DNA of 64,000 bases from Rheinheimera salexigens (GCF_001752395.1 NZ_MKEK01000001.1:2567856-2631855), one strand, 5' to 3'. Positions 52,818-62,106 are shown, counted from the stretch's first letter. Program-made: numbers and translations. The notes: generated by a model from the letters alone, not told the origin.

Positions 52818-53519
52818 TTAACTGGGCGGGGTAAGTTTTACTTCACTCACTAACAATACATATTTTATGCTTTGTAAGGCGGCACTATAAAAGTATTCGT
52901 AATGTGCCGCTTGAATAACCGGTGTTAAAGCACAAGGCCTAAAAACAGCCACACATAAACCATTACGATAGCGTACGCTGTTAAACAACAAACCATAGGC
53001 ACCGGCTTGGCGTGGCTGTTTAGCGTAGTGTTGGCTTACTTGGTAGTTGTCGGCATTATGTAACGATTGATACTGGTTAGCGGTAATATCCAACATGGGC
53101 TGAATAACGCTACCCACATATTCGCGCATATAGATCCGAGTATCAGGCTCATTGGTGGCCCGATAAAACTGAGCGCGGTGATAAGTGGTCTCGGCGAGTG
53201 CGGTCTCACTATTATTCGCGGCATAATAAACACCATAGCTACCATCGGTAAAACGACTAGCATGGCCAATGTGGGTAAAGGCAGCCATTATCGGCGTAGT
53301 ACCACAACCCGATATGCGATCTTCAGCCTTAACTAACGCCAACTCTCCTACTTGATCCCGTAAGCGATCATTGGTTAACGATTCAATATAAAATGCCATT
53401 TCGTATTCAGCGGGGTCTACCACACGTTCAAACAAATCGACCGGTGGAAACAAGCTAGGAATAATGCGCCGGGCTTGCCACGTTATTGCTGTGGCAATCG
53501 GCTTATCCACGCTGGGCAT
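52818..53519 (-). CDS. RES-domain toxin
   Basis: A 233-residue RES-domain protein. The domain holds RISGCGTTPIMAAFTHIGHA and the arginine-rich SRFTDGSYGVYYAANNSETA (R and Y of the active site, then the Glu in ETALAETTYHRA), and a late SVRYRNGLCVAVFRP. RES toxins of MbcT/ParT type break down NAD+ or ADP-ribosylate targets. The start overlaps the antitoxin stop by 17 bp. It is longer than the minimal RES domain by about 80 N-terminal residues, which is normal for this branch. Confidence 0.9.
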   Translation of the reverse strand: MPSVDKPIATAITWQARRIIPSLFPPVDLFERVVDPAEYEMAFYIESLTNDRLRDQVGELALVKAEDRISGCGTTPIMAAFTHIGHASRFTDGSYGVYYAANNSETALAETTYHRAQFYRATNEPDTRIYMREYVGSVIQPMLDITANQYQSLHNADNYQVSQHYAKQPRQAGAYGLLFNSVRYRNGLCVAVFRPCALTPVIQAAHYEYFYSAALQSIKYVLLVSEVKLTPPS

Positions 53520-53886
53520 CCAAATAGCGTCTTACTCTGGCTAAATCAACAATACTGCCGGCTAACATAACCTCTAACGCTGACTGACCATTAAAAGCCG
53601 CATTGGGCTTTTTAATCCAAGCATTGGCTTGGCTTACATTAGGAAATAAAATTTTTAATGATTTATAAATACCAGCAATATAAGAAATTCGCTCTAAAGT
53701 ATCTTTAGATAAACTGCTTACTTTACCGGTGCGCCAATTAAAAAAAGTACTGCGACTTGGCTCACCTAATAAAGTGCGCATGGCTTTTTCAGGTAGTTGC
53801 CACTCTGCACTGGTGATATTAATAAACATCTTTATCGCTACTGGCGCCATATTAGGCATATTTTGCGTATTTATTACTGTTTGCAT
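53503..53886 (-). CDS. Xre/MbcA/ParS-type antitoxin
   Basis: A 127-residue antitoxin. The start is ATG 53886, after AGGAGGCGGT, an excellent ribosome site; the frame stays open a further 39 codons upstream but that peptide is not needed. The HTH part reads LLGEPSRSTFFNWRTGKVSS followed by SKDTLERISYIAGIYKSLKI, and the C-terminal toxin-binding part is LFPNVSQANAWIKKPNAAFN then GQSALEVMLAGSIVDLARVR. It neutralises the RES toxin and represses its own promoter. Confidence 0.92.
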   Translation of the reverse strand: MQTVINTQNMPNMAPVAIKMFINITSAEWQLPEKAMRTLLGEPSRSTFFNWRTGKVSSLSKDTLERISYIAGIYKSLKILFPNVSQANAWIKKPNAAFNGQSALEVMLAGSIVDLARVRRYLDAQRG

Positions 53887-53913
53887 ACCGCCTCCTGTCA
53901 CCTCAAGCATTAC

Positions 53914-53950
53914 GTACAAATATAGACTAAAACACATAAAATGTACAAAA
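53914..53950 (-). promoter_or_regulatory. RES-Xre promoter with paired TTTGTAC sites
   Basis: On the minus strand TTGTAC, 18 bp, then TATATT gives a promoter. TTTGTAC recurs 29 bp apart (53949-53943 and 53920-53914), overlapping the -35 and following the -10. These are likely antitoxin operators. Confidence 0.45.
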
Positions 53951-54063
53951 TTAACCATAACTAAAGCGAATATAAACGTGGTAATGGTTATAAGCATTCG
54001 CATCCTGTATTCAAGTCAAATGTGCTAAGATTATTTTATGTCTTATAGAAGTGAAGTATTAAT

Positions 54064-54684
54064 GTGATTACAGATACGCGCCAGCAAAACGCCAACCGCC
54101 AATTGCCTAATGTTAGTGCTGACAGTGATGATATTTGGTTGTTCGGTTATGGTTCATTAATTTATAAAGTCGACTTTCCGTTTTTAGAGCAACGTCCTGC
54201 AAAAATATTTAATTGGCAGCGTCGGTTCTGGCAAGGCTCGCATGATCATCGTGGTACACCAGAATCACCCGGCCGGGTAGCAACATTAATTGAAGCGCCA
54301 GGCGCTAGTTGTGAAGGCATGGCTTTTCGGGTTGAAGCAAGTGTGTTTGAGCAACTGGATTATCGGGAGAAAAACGGTTATTTACGCTTTAAAACTGACC
54401 TGCACTTTGCGGATAATGAAGTAAATACCGGAATAACTTATATCGCGACCACAGACAATACTGCTTATTTAGGCCCCGCTTCAGAAAAAGATATCGCTAG
54501 CCATATTGCTCGCTCTGCGGGCGAAAGTGGTGACAATAGCGATTATTTACTGCAATTAGCCCAAGCTTTGCGTCAATTAGAAGTGGATGACCCCCATGTT
54601 TTTGAAATTGAGTATTGGCTTACTCATGCCGCAAACTCTAATTTACCTGATACAACACAGAACATTGCCCATAAAACAAGGTAA
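54064..54684 (+). CDS. ChaC-like gamma-glutamylcyclotransferase
   Basis: A 206-residue protein of the ChaC branch. The fold motif is DIWLFGYGSLIYKVDFPFLE, with the RFWQGSHDHRGTPESPGRVA part of ChaC. The catalytic Glu should be in LDYREKNGYLRF near residue 120. It releases 5-oxoproline from glutathione. A GTG at 54064 opens the frame with a weak ribosome site; no ATG is close by. It is likely monocistronic, with an AT-rich 16-bp palindrome (54752-54788) following it. Confidence 0.87.
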   Translation: MITDTRQQNANRQLPNVSADSDDIWLFGYGSLIYKVDFPFLEQRPAKIFNWQRRFWQGSHDHRGTPESPGRVATLIEAPGASCEGMAFRVEASVFEQLDYREKNGYLRFKTDLHFADNEVNTGITYIATTDNTAYLGPASEKDIASHIARSAGESGDNSDYLLQLAQALRQLEVDDPHVFEIEYWLTHAANSNLPDTTQNIAHKTR

Positions 54685-54751
54685 GCATAACATTTTTGCG
54701 GCGCCTACTGATTTAATAAAGTCCCTAGTAGCAGATACTTTTAAAATTAAC

Positions 54752-54788
54752 ATTAATACTATAAATACATGTTATTTATAGTATTAAT
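54752..54788. repeat. 16-bp perfect inverted repeat, AT-rich
   Basis: ATTAATACTATAAATA (54752-54767) pairs with 54773-54788 around CATGT. It has no T tail, so it is more likely an operator or a cruciform than a terminator. It lies between the cyclotransferase and the LysR gene. Confidence 0.7.
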
Positions 54789-54905
54789 CTGTGCGCACTA
54801 AAACTCAGCTATACTTTTTCTTAGCATTAATCTAGCCATGCCAGTAATAATCTGGCATTTTATGCAACGATAATTTCTATATAAGCATCAATAAGGTAAA
54901 ACATT

Positions 54906-55772
54906 ATGTTGTGGGAAGGTATAAGCGAATTTGTTCATGTTGCCGAAAGCAATAGTTTTACTCAAGCCTCACAACAACTGGGCATCTCAACGGCACAAGT
55001 TAGCCGTCAAGTTAGCGCTTTAGAAAAGCGTTTAAACACTAAATTATTTTACCGTACCACCCGTAAGGTTTCGCTAACTGAAGAAGGTCAAATATTTTAT
55101 CAGCATTGCCGCGGTGTGCTAGACGGCTTAGAAGCTGCAGAACGTGCCATAACTAATTTACAAGCCACGCCTCAAGGTAAAATAAAGCTTACTGCCCCAG
55201 TTACTTATGGTGAACAGCAAGTTCTGCCACTGATAAACGATTTTATTCAGATATATCCAGACCTTGAAGTCACCGCTTTATTAACTAACCAGAATATGGA
55301 TTTAGTGGAAAATGGCTTTGATTTAGCCATTCGAATTGGTAACTTAGCCGACTCAACGCTAATTGCTAAAAAGCTGGGTAAACGCACTAACTATGTCTGT
55401 GCCGCCCCTAGTTATATTGAAAAATACGGTATGCCGCATAGTTTATCCGAGCTTGAGCAGCATAGTTGTTTAATGGGTACTAACGACTATTGGCGTTTTA
55501 TTGATAACGGTAAAGAACGAAATATTCGCCTTAGTGGTCGCTTGCGCTACAACAGCGGTATTGCTTTGGCCGATGCGGCATTAAAAGGCTTAGGTATAGT
55601 GCAACTTCCTAACTATTATTTGCAATCTTACCTAGATAGCGGCCAGCTGATAGCGTTATTAGATAATTATAAAATACCTAACGAAACCATATGGGCCATT
55701 TACCCACAAAATAGGCACCTTTCAGCAAAAATTCGGTTGTTAATCGATTATTTAGCTGCAGGGTTAACTTAG
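54906..55772 (+). CDS. LysR-family transcription regulator
   Basis: A 288-residue regulator. The winged helix is FVHVAESNSFTQASQQLGIS then TAQVSRQVSALEKRLNTKLF, followed by YRTTRKVSLTEEGQIFYQHC. The effector domain begins GKIKLTAPVTYGEQQVLPLI and contains DLAIRIGNLADSTLIAKKLG, as in the CrgA/DsdC-like AaeR group. The target is unknown; no divergent gene lies upstream. It is about 220 bp after the cyclotransferase gene and probably independent of it. A short stem (AGCTACC...GGTAGCT near 55830-55850) follows it. Confidence 0.9.
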   Translation: MLWEGISEFVHVAESNSFTQASQQLGISTAQVSRQVSALEKRLNTKLFYRTTRKVSLTEEGQIFYQHCRGVLDGLEAAERAITNLQATPQGKIKLTAPVTYGEQQVLPLINDFIQIYPDLEVTALLTNQNMDLVENGFDLAIRIGNLADSTLIAKKLGKRTNYVCAAPSYIEKYGMPHSLSELEQHSCLMGTNDYWRFIDNGKERNIRLSGRLRYNSGIALADAALKGLGIVQLPNYYLQSYLDSGQLIALLDNYKIPNETIWAIYPQNRHLSAKIRLLIDYLAAGLT

Positions 55773-55897
55773 TCAAGTAGCGACATACTCTAGTCATCCT
55801 TATGCTGCAAAACTAACTTTAATACCTTTAGCTACCTACTATGTGGTAGCTATACACTCCTTTGTGGCAATTACCTCCTTTAAATCACTACGCTACA

Positions 55898-56024
55898 CTT
55901 AATCCATCACGCCGAGCTACCGGCTCTACCCCTGCACAGCAGGAATGAACGGCTAGCCGTGGCAATATTGCCACCGGGTGCGGCTGGAAACGGCTTCACC
56001 TCCCCATTAGGAAAGGTGTAATTA
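55898..56024 (+). ncRNA. Moco (molybdenum cofactor) riboswitch
   Basis: The leader contains ACGCCGAGCTACCGGCTCTA, GGAATGAACGGCTAGCCG, TGGCAATATTGCCA and CGGGTGCGGCTGGAAACGGC, in the order of the Moco RNA motif. The 3' part pairs CACCTCCC with GGAAAGGTG, which covers the moaA ribosome site, so it is probably a translational off-switch. The position directly before moaA is the standard one. Confidence 0.88.
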
Positions 56025-56996
56025 ATGTTAGTAGACGCATTCTCGCGCCGCTTTACTTATTTGCGGCTATCCATTACCGAAAGTTGTAATTTTCGCTGCA
56101 CCTATTGCCTGCCCGATGGTAACGACTGTGACTCTCGAACAGGTGAAATTACCCTGCCAGAAATTCGCCGCTTAGTCACTGCCTTTGCCAAACTCGGCAC
56201 GCGTAAAGTACGCATTACCGGTGGAGAGCCAGCACTGCGTAAAGATTTGTGTGACATTATCGCTACTTGTAAAGCCGTCCCTGGTATTGAAAAAGTTGCC
56301 TTAACCACCAATGGTTATCGCTTAAAACGTGATGCAATGGCCTTAAAAGAAGCCGGCTTAGACGCTATCAATGTCAGTATTGATAGCCTAGATGCGGCGA
56401 CTTTTCATTTAGTAACCGGCCAAGATAAACTAGCCGAAATACTAGAAGGCATTGAATATGCACAAGCTGTAGGGATTAAACAGGTAAAAATTAATACCGT
56501 ACTATTACGCCAGCATAATGCCCTGTCTTTACCCGACTTTTTGCAATTTGTAAAAAACCGCCCTGTTTCATTGCGCTTTATCGAGCTAATGCGCACTAAC
56601 GACAATACAACTTTTTATCAAAAGCAGCATTTAAGCGGCAGTAGTATTCAACAAACGTTATTAGAACAAGGTTGGCAATTACAAGCTAAAGGCATTTCAG
56701 ATGGTCCAGCATTAGAATATAGCCATACCGATTACCAAGGCAAAATTGGTTTAATTATGCCTTATAGCAAAGATTTTTGTGCCGATTGCAACCGCTTAAG
56801 AGTCTCTAGCCAAGCTAAACTGTTTTTATGCTTATTTACCGAACAACATCAAAACCTGCGGCATTTATTAACCTCTGATAATGCCGAGCCAGTTATGCAG
56901 TTTTTACAATCGGCTATTTTAACTAAAGCAGAGACCCATTATTTACTCGACGACAACAGCGGCTCTACCCGGCACTTAGCCATGATTGGTGGTTAA
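56025..56996 (+). CDS. moaA: GTP 3',8-cyclase MoaA
   Basis: A 323-residue radical-SAM enzyme. The N-terminal cluster motif is ESCNFRCTYCLP (CxxxCxxC), followed by KVRITGGEPALRKDL and ALTTNGYRLKRDA. The C-terminal second-cluster motif is KDFCADCNRLRVSSQAKLFL then CLF. It ends in RHLAMIGG, the GG tail needed for function. It begins Moco biosynthesis from GTP. Its leader is the Moco riboswitch. It is the first gene of the eight-gene molybdenum operon. Confidence 0.97.
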   Translation: MLVDAFSRRFTYLRLSITESCNFRCTYCLPDGNDCDSRTGEITLPEIRRLVTAFAKLGTRKVRITGGEPALRKDLCDIIATCKAVPGIEKVALTTNGYRLKRDAMALKEAGLDAINVSIDSLDAATFHLVTGQDKLAEILEGIEYAQAVGIKQVKINTVLLRQHNALSLPDFLQFVKNRPVSLRFIELMRTNDNTTFYQKQHLSGSSIQQTLLEQGWQLQAKGISDGPALEYSHTDYQGKIGLIMPYSKDFCADCNRLRVSSQAKLFLCLFTEQHQNLRHLLTSDNAEPVMQFLQSAILTKAETHYLLDDNSGSTRHLAMIGG

Positions 56997-56998
56997 AT

Positions 56999-57550
56999 AT
57001 GGCAGACTTTAGCGCGTTAATTTTAGCTGGTGGTAAATCTAGTCGTATGGGCCAAGATAAAGCCAATTTGCTACTACACAACAGTAATTTATTGCAACAT
57101 ATGCAGCAATTAGCCACACGCGCAGGGGCCAGTCAGGTATTAATTAGCCGCAATCAAACCGGCTATATTCAAGATGTACATTCCGAGCAAGGGCCATTAG
57201 CGGGCATCTTAGCCGCCCTACCTCACTGCGAGCATAAACGGTTATTAGTATTACCTATAGATATGCCGTTACTAAGCGTATTTTCGCTACAATTATTAAT
57301 GCAGCAATCTGCAGCGACCGCTTATTTTAATCACTGCCCACTACCTTGTGTACTGACCAATAATAGCCAATTACAAGCCCTTATTGAACAGCAGCTCTTA
57401 AACCAAAAACGTTCTATAAAACAATTACTAAGCACTTTAAACGCGGTAGCTGTAAGCATTGACGATAAAGAGTTATTAAATACCAATACTCCAGCTGACT
57501 GGCAAGTTTTTTTACAACAGCTTACTAGCGCAACTGAATATGACAATTAG
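56999..57550 (+). CDS. mobA: Molybdenum cofactor guanylyltransferase MobA
   Basis: A 183-residue nucleotidyltransferase. The GTP-binding N-terminus ALILAGGKSSRMGQDKANLL is typical, with the Mg2+ site LLVLPIDMPLLSVFSLQLLM and a GPLAGILAALPH loop. It attaches GMP to Moco to form MGD. It begins 2 bp after moaA and is slightly short for MobA but complete. No mobB is present in the window. Confidence 0.93.
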   Translation: MADFSALILAGGKSSRMGQDKANLLLHNSNLLQHMQQLATRAGASQVLISRNQTGYIQDVHSEQGPLAGILAALPHCEHKRLLVLPIDMPLLSVFSLQLLMQQSAATAYFNHCPLPCVLTNNSQLQALIEQQLLNQKRSIKQLLSTLNAVAVSIDDKELLNTNTPADWQVFLQQLTSATEYDN

Positions 57551-57611
57551 CCTACTAATTTGGTCGATATTTTGATCAGTGTTTTCATAGTTAATTTTTG
57601 GAGTAGCAACA

Positions 57612-58154
57612 ATGGCCAAAGCTGATTTAAGCCAGTTTTACGCTCTTAATCTTGCGGTAATGACCATTTCGGACAGCCGTACTGCAAGTAATGATAGCAG
57701 TGGCGACTTACTCACTAACTTAAGCCAACAAGCCGGCCATGCTGTTGTAGCTCGCGCCATTCTCCACAACAGCATCAACTTAATACGTGAAACGCTAAGC
57801 CATTGGATGCTCGATGAAAACATTCAAGTTATTCTTATTAACGGTGGTACAGGCTTTGCCAAAGGCAATTGTACGGTGACTGCCGTTAGTGCATTAATTG
57901 ACACCCCCATTCCAGGTTTTGGTGAGTTATTTCGCCAATTATCTTTTGCCGAGCTAGGCTCTGCTGCTATGCAGTCAGGGGCACTTGCTGGTTTTGCCAA
58001 GTCTAGTTTACTGTTTGCTATGCCCGGCTCAGGTGGCGCGTGCCGCTTAGCCATGCAACACCTTATCTTACCGCAGCTAGATAGCCGTACTGGGCCTTGT
58101 AACTTTGTTGCCCATGTTAAAAACAACCCTATTAATAGCTGTAATGGAGCCTAA
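57612..58154 (+). CDS. moaB: Molybdopterin adenylyltransferase-type MoaB
   Basis: A 180-residue MoaB/Mog-fold protein. Motifs are [40 protein letters not shown] and [20 protein letters not shown] (with the conserved GTG and PGS loops). It probably adenylates molybdopterin before metal insertion. It begins about 60 bp after mobA with a ribosome site GGAG. Its end overlaps possible starts of moaC. Confidence 0.94.
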   Translation: MAKADLSQFYALNLAVMTISDSRTASNDSSGDLLTNLSQQAGHAVVARAILHNSINLIRETLSHWMLDENIQVILINGGTGFAKGNCTVTAVSALIDTPIPGFGELFRQLSFAELGSAAMQSGALAGFAKSSLLFAMPGSGGACRLAMQHLILPQLDSRTGPCNFVAHVKNNPINSCNGA

Positions 58155-58155
58155 T

Positions 58156-58671
58156 GTGAGTGCTACTTTTTTAAACGTGAATGATGCCAGTTTACACCTA
58201 ACCCATCTCGATCAAGATGGTGCAGCCAGCATGGTGGATGTGTCAGAAAAAACCATAACTCGACGCGAAGCCAGAGCTAGCGCCACTATTAATACTCGGC
58301 CTGAAGTAATAGCGCTTATTGAACAAGCTTTGATTAAAAAAGGCGATGTTTTAGCCACCGCACGAATTGCCGGTATTATGGCCGCGAAAAAAACCAGTGA
58401 GTTAATTCCGCTGTGCCATCCATTAATGCTAAGCAAAGTCAGTGTCGACTTTCAATTAAATGCAGCTAAAGGGCAGATCAAGCTGCAAAGCCGATGTATT
58501 TTAAGTGGCCAAACCGGTGTCGAAATGGAAGCCTTAACTGCGGTAACGGTTGCTGCATTAACGATATACGATATGTGTAAAGCTGTTGATAAAGCGATGA
58601 TAATTTCTGATATTCATTTAATAGAAAAAACCGGCGGTAAATCAGGTCATTATATGCTGGAGGATTATTAA
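58156..58671 (+). CDS. moaC: Cyclic pyranopterin monophosphate synthase MoaC
   Basis: A 171-residue protein. Core motifs: [20 protein letters not shown], then [31 protein letters not shown] and [23 protein letters not shown]-type block, ending [15 protein letters not shown]. The start is either GTG 58156 (after GGAG) or ATG 58144 inside the end of moaB; I prefer 58156. It makes cyclic pyranopterin monophosphate from the MoaA product. Confidence 0.95.
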   Translation: MSATFLNVNDASLHLTHLDQDGAASMVDVSEKTITRREARASATINTRPEVIALIEQALIKKGDVLATARIAGIMAAKKTSELIPLCHPLMLSKVSVDFQLNAAKGQIKLQSRCILSGQTGVEMEALTAVTVAALTIYDMCKAVDKAMIISDIHLIEKTGGKSGHYMLEDY

Positions 58672-58672
58672 C

Positions 58673-58924
58673 ATGATTAAAATCTTATTTTTTGCAGCAC
58701 TACGTGAGCGTTTACAATGTGCCGAGCAGCAACTTAAACTAAGCAGCACACCGATGACAATTGCTGCCGTACTAAAGCAATTACAAACTACTGATAGCCA
58801 GTGGCAGCAAGCACTTAGCCAAGCCGATTTACTGTGTGCGTTAAATCAGCAGTTGGTGTCAATGACGACTCAAGTTAACGCTGGAGATGAATTAGCTTTT
58901 TTCCCACCGGTAACAGGCGGCTAA
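58673..58924 (+). CDS. moaD: Molybdopterin synthase small subunit MoaD
   Basis: An 83-residue ubiquitin-like protein. It starts MIKILFFAALRERLQCAEQQ, and ends LAFFPPVTGG with the double-Gly tail that carries the thiocarboxylate. It donates sulfur to MoaE for molybdopterin. It follows moaC by 1 bp and moaE starts 1 bp after it. Confidence 0.95.
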   Translation: MIKILFFAALRERLQCAEQQLKLSSTPMTIAAVLKQLQTTDSQWQQALSQADLLCALNQQLVSMTTQVNAGDELAFFPPVTGG

Positions 58925-58925
58925 A

Positions 58926-59384
58926 ATGTCAATATACATTAGCGTACAACAGCATGATTTTACTGTGGCAGACGAATATGCCGCCTTAAACAATGATACC
59001 GCTTGTCGTACTAGTTGTGGTGCAGTCGTTATGTTTAGCGGTTTAGTTCGAGAGCTAGCCAATACCACCTTAACCGCCATGACTTTAGAGCATTATCCCG
59101 GCATGACCGAGCAAGCTTTACAGCAAATAGCCGAACAAGCGCAACAGCGTTGGCAATTAGGTACAGTGCGTATTATTCATCGTATAGGCAGGTTATTACC
59201 CAATGACCAAATTGTCTTTGTAGGCGTATCTAGCCCGCATCGTCTAGCCGCATTTGAAGCGGCGCAATTTATTATGGATTATTTAAAAAATACTGCACCG
59301 TTTTGGAAAAAAGAACATACCTCAGAGCAAGATTATTGGGTTGAAGCTAAAGCCAGTGATCAAGCAGCAATTAAGCGTTGGTAG
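58926..59384 (+). CDS. moaE: Molybdopterin synthase large subunit MoaE
   Basis: A 152-residue protein. The motifs are CGAVVMFSGLVRELANTTLT, LEHYPGMTEQALQQIAEQAQ, IIHRIGRLLPNDQIVFVGVS and the catalytic Lys in YLKNTAPFWKKEHTSEQDYW. It forms a heterotetramer with MoaD to make molybdopterin. It is followed by the molybdate transport genes. Confidence 0.96.
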   Translation: MSIYISVQQHDFTVADEYAALNNDTACRTSCGAVVMFSGLVRELANTTLTAMTLEHYPGMTEQALQQIAEQAQQRWQLGTVRIIHRIGRLLPNDQIVFVGVSSPHRLAAFEAAQFIMDYLKNTAPFWKKEHTSEQDYWVEAKASDQAAIKRW

Positions 59385-59412
59385 TGATTTAATAACTAAG
59401 AATAAGGTCAAA

Positions 59413-60111
59413 ATGGAACTGAGCTTAACCGGTTTAACCGCTACTGATTGGCAAGCTATTTGGTTAACTATTAAGTTGTGTAGCTATACCACATTCATTT
59501 TATTAATTATCGCCACGCCTATCGCATCGTGGTTAGCCTCTGGTCACAGTAAATTTCGTATCGCCGTCCAAGCCATAGTAGCGTTACCGTTAGTATTACC
59601 GCCTACGGTATTAGGTTTTTACATGTTAATGCTTCTTGGTCCGCATGGCGCAGTAGGTAGCACTTTACAAAGCTTAGGCTTCACTCATTTAGCCTTTAGC
59701 TTTACCGGTATTTTAATTGCCTCGGTGGTGTATTCACTGCCCTTTGCCGTCCAGCCATTATTGCAAGCGTTTCGTGATATGGGCCGCCGTCCGCATGAAG
59801 TGGCTGCCAGTTTAGGCGCGAATAAACTGGATCGCTTTTTCACTATCACATTACCCCTTTGTCGTGGTGGCTTTATCGTCGCCACAACGCTTAGCTTTGC
59901 CCATACCTTAGGTGAGTTTGGCGTTATTTTAATGCTTGGCGGCAGTATTCCTGGTGAAACTCGGGTGTTATCGGTATTAATTTATGACTACACCGAAGCC
60001 ATGGATTATGCGGCTGCCCACACGTTATCTTTAGGTATGTTAGTCGCCGCCTTTGTGGTGTTATCACTGGTGTATACCGCACAGCGACGATTTTCATTAG
60101 TAAGATTATGA
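59413..60111 (+). CDS. modB: Molybdate ABC transporter permease ModB
   Basis: A 232-residue inner-membrane permease with about five helices. The start is ATG 59413, after AAGGTCAAA; a codon at 59341 lies within moaE. The permease signature is GRRPHEVAASLGANKLDRFF (the EAA loop), next to TITLPLCRGGFIVATTLSFA. It works with ModC and a ModA that is not encoded in this window. Confidence 0.94.
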   Translation: MELSLTGLTATDWQAIWLTIKLCSYTTFILLIIATPIASWLASGHSKFRIAVQAIVALPLVLPPTVLGFYMLMLLGPHGAVGSTLQSLGFTHLAFSFTGILIASVVYSLPFAVQPLLQAFRDMGRRPHEVAASLGANKLDRFFTITLPLCRGGFIVATTLSFAHTLGEFGVILMLGGSIPGETRVLSVLIYDYTEAMDYAAAHTLSLGMLVAAFVVLSLVYTAQRRFSLVRL

Positions 60112-60141
60112 GTAAGGTTATGATTTGAGTATGACAAAGCT

Positions 60142-61263
60142 ATGATTACGCTAAATTTTAAGCTACCTCGACGCCATTTTATGTTGCAAGTCAATTGCCA
60201 GCTACCCAGTAGCGGCGTGACCGCTATTTTTGGCCGATCTGGCTGTGGCAAAACCAGCTTATTACGCGCTATTGCCGGCTTAGAGCCCAGCTGCCAAGGG
60301 CTAATTAGTTTTCAACAACAACACTGGTTAGCGGGTAAAACAGCCATACCCATTCATCAACGTCGTATTGGTATGGTGTTTCAAGAAGCCAGTTTATTAG
60401 CACACTTATCCGCTACGGATAACTTATTATATGGTTATAAGCGCACCCCTGCAGCTGAGCAGAAGCTGCAGCCCGCGCAAGTGATAGAAATGCTGCAATT
60501 AGCACCTTTACTGGCATTAGATTTAGAGCAGCTTTCGGGCGGGCAACGCCAACGCATTGCGCTGGGGCGGGCTTTACTCACTAGCCCACAACTATTGTTA
60601 ATAGACGAGCCTTTAACAGCGTTAGATGCCCCGAGTAAACAAGAGATATTACCGTACTTGCAGCATGTTGCCCGGCAATGCCAGATTCCCATGTTATTAG
60701 TTAGTCATCAATTAGACGATATTGTGCAATTAGCCGACTATATAATGCTATTAGAACAAGGTGAAGTGATCAGCCAAGGTGAACTGCAGCAACAGCTAAA
60801 TTTAGCCCAATTTGCCGCTTTTGGTGCTATGTCAGTATTGCATTGCCAAGTTATGCCTAATCCAGAACCCTTGCATATCTATTCTCATAACTATGCTCAT
60901 AACTATAATCAAGACGCTGACTTGTTAACCCTGCAACTGGGCGAGCAAAAATTGCAGGTAGCTGCACCCCTGCATCTGCAAAATCAGCAGCATAAAGCAC
61001 AACTTAAGGAATGTCGGTTACGGGTGCAAGCACGAGATGTAGCATTGAGCTTAGCTAAGTTAGAACATAGCTCGGTGAGTAATCAGTTAACCGTAATTAT
61101 TACAGGTATGCGTGATGCAGAGCATCCGGCAGAGGTGTTAGTGCAACTGATGGTAGAGCAGCAACCGCTGCAAGCTTTAATTACTAAACAATCAGCAAAA
61201 CGGCTAAAACTTGCGGTTAACATGCAGTTATATGCGCAAATTAAAGCCGTTGCTATTCATTAA
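60142..61263 (+). CDS. modC: Molybdate ABC transporter ATPase ModC
   Basis: A 373-residue ATPase. Walker A is IFGRSGCGKTSLLRAIAGLE, the signature LSGGQRQRIALGRALL, Walker B LLLIDEPLTALD. The C-terminal part (about 290-373) is a molybdate-binding MOP domain, with RLRVQARDVALSL and VNMQLYAQIKAVAI. It energises molybdate uptake with ModB. ModA is not found in this operon. Confidence 0.94.
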   Translation: MITLNFKLPRRHFMLQVNCQLPSSGVTAIFGRSGCGKTSLLRAIAGLEPSCQGLISFQQQHWLAGKTAIPIHQRRIGMVFQEASLLAHLSATDNLLYGYKRTPAAEQKLQPAQVIEMLQLAPLLALDLEQLSGGQRQRIALGRALLTSPQLLLIDEPLTALDAPSKQEILPYLQHVARQCQIPMLLVSHQLDDIVQLADYIMLLEQGEVISQGELQQQLNLAQFAAFGAMSVLHCQVMPNPEPLHIYSHNYAHNYNQDADLLTLQLGEQKLQVAAPLHLQNQQHKAQLKECRLRVQARDVALSLAKLEHSSVSNQLTVIITGMRDAEHPAEVLVQLMVEQQPLQALITKQSAKRLKLAVNMQLYAQIKAVAIH

Positions 61264-61296
61264 ATTGTTTTAGTAATTAGGTAATTAGTTAGTTAA

Positions 61297-62106
61297 TTAA
61301 AAGTACTGCTCAATACTTTGCTGCAAACTGGCTGCCGATAACTCGCCCATATGGCTGTGAACCAATTGGCCGTTTGCATCAAAATATAAGGTGATGGGTA
61401 AACCAAAAGCGCCCATATTGGTTGCCATATCGCCCTTATTATCTAACAGCACATGATTAAAATTTAAGCCTTGTTGTTGCAAAAAGTGCTCAACGGTATG
61501 AGTCGGTTCGCGCTGATTAAGCAAAATAAACTTCACATCACTATAGCGTTGTTCTGCTTGCTCTAGTACCGGCATTTCCCGCTGACAAGGCGGACACCAA
61601 GTGGCCCATAAATTAACCACGGTTGGTTGTTGCTGGCTAATTTCTGGCAGCGTGACGGTTTGACCATCTAGTTGCATAAAACTGCTGTCCGGTAGCACCG
61701 CTTGTAAGCGACCTGCACTTATAACTAAGCTAAATACCGCAAATAAGCCAGCCATGGTTAACACACCTGACAGCAAGGCTTTACGAAGTTGACGCTGGCG
61801 TAATTGTATAAATAACACCACGGCAGAACTAAATAACGCGGCCATATAATCGATACCACGATCGCGTATATCTAACATTTGCCAAAAGCTGTCGAAACTA
61901 TCAGCAAAGCGCAGCACAAACACCAAGCGACCAAACACTAAACCAGCCAGCAAAATCAGCATTAACGCATTCGATGCACTTTCTTTATTTTCTGTCACGC
62001 CTTTTTTAGCCACCAAAGACGTGACAGTAAAACCAATAATGACACTAATTAAAGCCAGCAATGGCGATACCGGAAAAGCAAAAGGTCCAAGATTAACCGC
62101 AATCAT
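61297..62106 (-). CDS. TlpA-like thioredoxin with N-terminal membrane domain
   Basis: A 269-residue protein. About four membrane helices (residues about 10-30, 47-66, 87-100 and 113-134) recall a prolipoprotein-transferase-like domain. They precede a periplasmic thioredoxin domain with NLWATWCPPCQREMPVLEQA (CPPC) and the following LPITLYFDANGQLVHSHMGE. It probably reduces or keeps disulfides reduced in the periplasm. It directly follows dsbG, with overlapping start and stop, so the pair may work together. Confidence 0.82.
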   Translation of the reverse strand: MIAVNLGPFAFPVSPLLALISVIIGFTVTSLVAKKGVTENKESASNALMLILLAGLVFGRLVFVLRFADSFDSFWQMLDIRDRGIDYMAALFSSAVVLFIQLRQRQLRKALLSGVLTMAGLFAVFSLVISAGRLQAVLPDSSFMQLDGQTVTLPEISQQQPTVVNLWATWCPPCQREMPVLEQAEQRYSDVKFILLNQREPTHTVEHFLQQQGLNFNHVLLDNKGDMATNMGAFGLPITLYFDANGQLVHSHMGELSAASLQQSIEQYF

